Part shown: positions 62,334 through 64,000 of the stretch, one piece after another
How the letters are laid out: each line of letters begins with the position of its first letter
Numbering within the stretch: position 1 is the first letter of the stretch
Assembly (NCBI GenBank): GCA_963790875.1
Contig: CAWBQT010000012.1
Span: 7,345-71,344, forward strand
Direction: 5' to 3'
DNA: 64,000 nt
Source of the DNA: AP-15 sp963790875
GTDB taxonomy: Bacteria; Pseudomonadota; Alphaproteobacteria; ATCC43930; CGMCC-115725
The notes under the pieces: model-generated
The model's input: the letters and a program-made list of their open reading frames with translations, nothing else
Told to the model about the DNA's origin: nothing
Databases searched by the model: none
Position numbers and translations under genes: made by a program

Positions 62334-63965
62334 ATGACCGATCGGCTGAGCACTCTCTACCAGGATCTGCTGGGCGGCAGCTACGATTGCGTGGATCGCG
62401 TCGTCCTCAACGCCTATTTCCGAATGGGGCATGATCCCGGCGGGTTCCGCATATGGTGGCGGGCGCTGACTGGGTCCGACGAGACGCTGGAGAATACCTA
62501 CCTGATGCGGATGGCCGGGCGCTTCAGCCGGCGCGTTCGCGGCTACGCCAAGGCACACGGCATTCCGGTGATCGACTGTCCAGCAGGGCAGCGCAAACAC
62601 GACCTTGCCGAAGAATACCTGGCCAAGACGACCATCACCCAAGGCTTGTTTCTGGTCCTGGTTGGTCGCGCCCAGGCACCGGTGTGGGATGTGAGCGCCA
62701 AGCATCACATCGAACGAAAAAAGCCGATGCCCTACGTCAACCACTATTCGTTCCACATCCTCGACCCCGACTGGGGCCATCTCACCATCAAGATCAGCGG
62801 GCATCCGCCGTTCCCCGCTCAGGTGATGCTGAACGGCCACGAATACGTCGCCTGCCAGGCGCGCAAGGCAGGCCTCGGCTTTACCAAGGAGGGGAATTGT
62901 TTTACGAGCATCTCCGACGCCGCAGACTTGGCGAGGATCGCAGACACCTTGTCCGAGCCCCGGGCTATAGGGCGATTGAGCCAGGTCTGCGAGCGTTGGA
63001 TCTACACCTGTCTATGCTTCGCGCTCGACTTCGACGAGCAGAAGCGCAGCGGCTTTCGCTATCAGTACTCCAGCTATCAGATCGAATACAGTCGCAATCT
63101 GGTCTTCCAGGTGGGCGGGCATCTCGACCAGGTGTTTCAGGCCTTGATCGACCGCAGCCGCGCACCATTGGACCTGAAGACCGTAAGAACGATCCTGGGA
63201 TACCGGCGTCGTCCGAGATATCGCCGAACCAAGCGATCGGCCGAGTGGGAAGTCAGCGTCGAGAGACCTGCCTATGATCTGACGATCTTCAAGCTGCACT
63301 GCGGCAAGCTGACCCTCAAGATCTATAGCAAAGGCGAACGTGTGCTTCGCATCGAGGCCGTCTCGCATAACACGCGGGAGCTCAACTGCGGTCGCTCGCT
63401 GGAGAAGTTTCCCGAGGTAGTGTCCCGACTGAAGGGCGTGCTCGAGAGGTTTGTCGATGCTCTGAGCTGCATCGATCAGTGCTTCATCGCCGACGATATT
63501 CTCGAACAACTTCCGGCCGCCTCGCGGGTCGGCAACACCGTCGTCGGCGGCATCGATCTCAACAAGGCACGCATGCGCGCGGTCGTCGAAGCGGTCATCG
63601 CCTTGTCGCCCTCACCCAACGGCTTCACTGCCTCCGATGTCGCCGCTCGGGTGGGCGCGCTCGGCAATGACCGCCACCCACAGTACAGTCCCCGACACGC
63701 CGCTTATGATCTAAAAAAGCTCCGCGGCAAGCACATCGTTTGCCGCATCGGCCGCACGCGTCGCTACGAACCGCTCGCCGGCGGTCTCCGAGCGATGACT
63801 GCGCTCGTCGTTCTCCGCAACAAGGCGATCAAGCCTCTCCTCGCCGCCGCCCAGCCCCTTCACCCAAAGCGCGGCGCCCTCAATCCCAAACCCATCGACG
63901 CCCACTACGATGCCCTGCAACTTGCCATGCAAGGCATCTTCCACGAGCTCGGCATCGCCGCTTGA
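62334..63965 (+). CDS. Large conserved-looking protein of unknown function, with C-terminal HTH-like region
   Basis: The 543-residue protein starts MTDRLSTLYQDLLGGSYDCVDRVVLNAYF and has internal stretches such as IPVIDCPAGQRKHDLAEEYLA, HYSFHILDPDWGHLTIKISGHPPFPAQVMLNGHEYVACQARKAG and IDQCFIADDILEQLP. From about residue 420 it contains MRAVVEAVIALSPSPNGFTASDVAARVG and SPRHAAYDLKKLRGKHIVCRIGRTRRYEPL, a winged-helix-like end that automated pipelines might call MarR-like. I do not recognise a catalytic family. It is bracketed by hairpins (62252-62294 and 63967-63999), which resembles the flanks of mobile or REP-associated genes. Codon use is less GC-biased than the core genes. Confidence 0.7.
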   Translation: MTDRLSTLYQDLLGGSYDCVDRVVLNAYFRMGHDPGGFRIWWRALTGSDETLENTYLMRMAGRFSRRVRGYAKAHGIPVIDCPAGQRKHDLAEEYLAKTTITQGLFLVLVGRAQAPVWDVSAKHHIERKKPMPYVNHYSFHILDPDWGHLTIKISGHPPFPAQVMLNGHEYVACQARKAGLGFTKEGNCFTSISDAADLARIADTLSEPRAIGRLSQVCERWIYTCLCFALDFDEQKRSGFRYQYSSYQIEYSRNLVFQVGGHLDQVFQALIDRSRAPLDLKTVRTILGYRRRPRYRRTKRSAEWEVSVERPAYDLTIFKLHCGKLTLKIYSKGERVLRIEAVSHNTRELNCGRSLEKFPEVVSRLKGVLERFVDALSCIDQCFIADDILEQLPAASRVGNTVVGGIDLNKARMRAVVEAVIALSPSPNGFTASDVAARVGALGNDRHPQYSPRHAAYDLKKLRGKHIVCRIGRTRRYEPLAGGLRAMTALVVLRNKAIKPLLAAAQPLHPKRGALNPKPIDAHYDALQLAMQGIFHELGIAA

Positions 63966-63966
63966 T

Positions 63967-63999
63967 CGACAAAATTTTTGTCGGGCTTCGCCCCGAAGC
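63967..63999. repeat. Hairpins downstream of the 543-residue gene
   Basis: CGACAAAA, one T and TTTTGTCG form a perfect palindrome (63967-63983), directly after the stop codon. GCTTCG and CGAAGC around CC form a second short hairpin ending at the window edge. The T-rich stem could be a terminator; the pairing with similar hairpins upstream is noted. Confidence 0.6.
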
Positions 64000-64000
64000 G

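Overview
The window looks like chromosomal DNA of a GC-rich alphaproteobacterium, most likely of Rhodospirillales type. The evidence is the core order rpmH-rnpA-yidD-yidC-engB-argB, xerD next to accA, divergent aroKB, and an HpnL-like membrane protein. No 16S gene is present, so this placement is inference.

Left flank (1-12.4 kb) is accessory. It holds a broken solo Cas1 with a zinc finger and HTH tail and no CRISPR array, two secreted-protein genes (one broken), and a long inverted repeat beside a serine-recombinase remnant. A three-gene surface-polysaccharide cluster follows (glf, a TylF-like methyltransferase, a GT14 glycosyltransferase). Last comes a degraded P4-type integrative element: primase-helicase with an in-frame TAG, helically phased GTGACC repeats, a small RHH protein and an AlpA-like regulator. 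It abuts the 3' end of tRNA-Arg.

Core (12.4-30.1 kb) is dense and mostly intact. It has rlmI, a frameshifted histidine kinase, a four-gene minus-strand cluster (two diiron ferritin-like paralogues, an HpnL-like protein, a disulfide oxidoreductase), then rpmH-rnpA-yidD-yidC-engB-argB-HAD-bolA, aroKB, xerD, accA and a DUF2076 gene. Many start and stop codons overlap, so translational coupling is common.

Catabolic and toxin-antitoxin region (30.2-51.9 kb) has a PuuE-like deacetylase, a lactonase, an LLM flavin oxidoreductase, alpha/beta hydrolases, an M20 amidohydrolase, a very large frameshifted Fe-S flavoprotein, a MHS transporter, an SMP-30 lactonase and a GH50-like agarase. Four toxin-antitoxin pairs are interspersed (FitA/VapC, MazEF, HepT/MntA-like, VapBC). 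Between 32.5 and 35 kb are chimeric pseudogenes built from pieces of the neighbouring lactonase and LLM genes.

Right flank (52-64 kb) has a broken resolvase and an RND efflux operon whose permease gene carries an internal inverted segment. Three promoter regions share paired CTATCTATCGATAG-type palindromes, which look like a small TetR regulon. There is also a TetR/monooxygenase divergent pair, an SDR gene facing a gutted TetR gene, and a 543-residue protein of unknown function bracketed by hairpins.

Disrupted genes are unusually common, in both accessory and core-like genes. Some may be assembly indels, so every frameshift here needs checking against reads.
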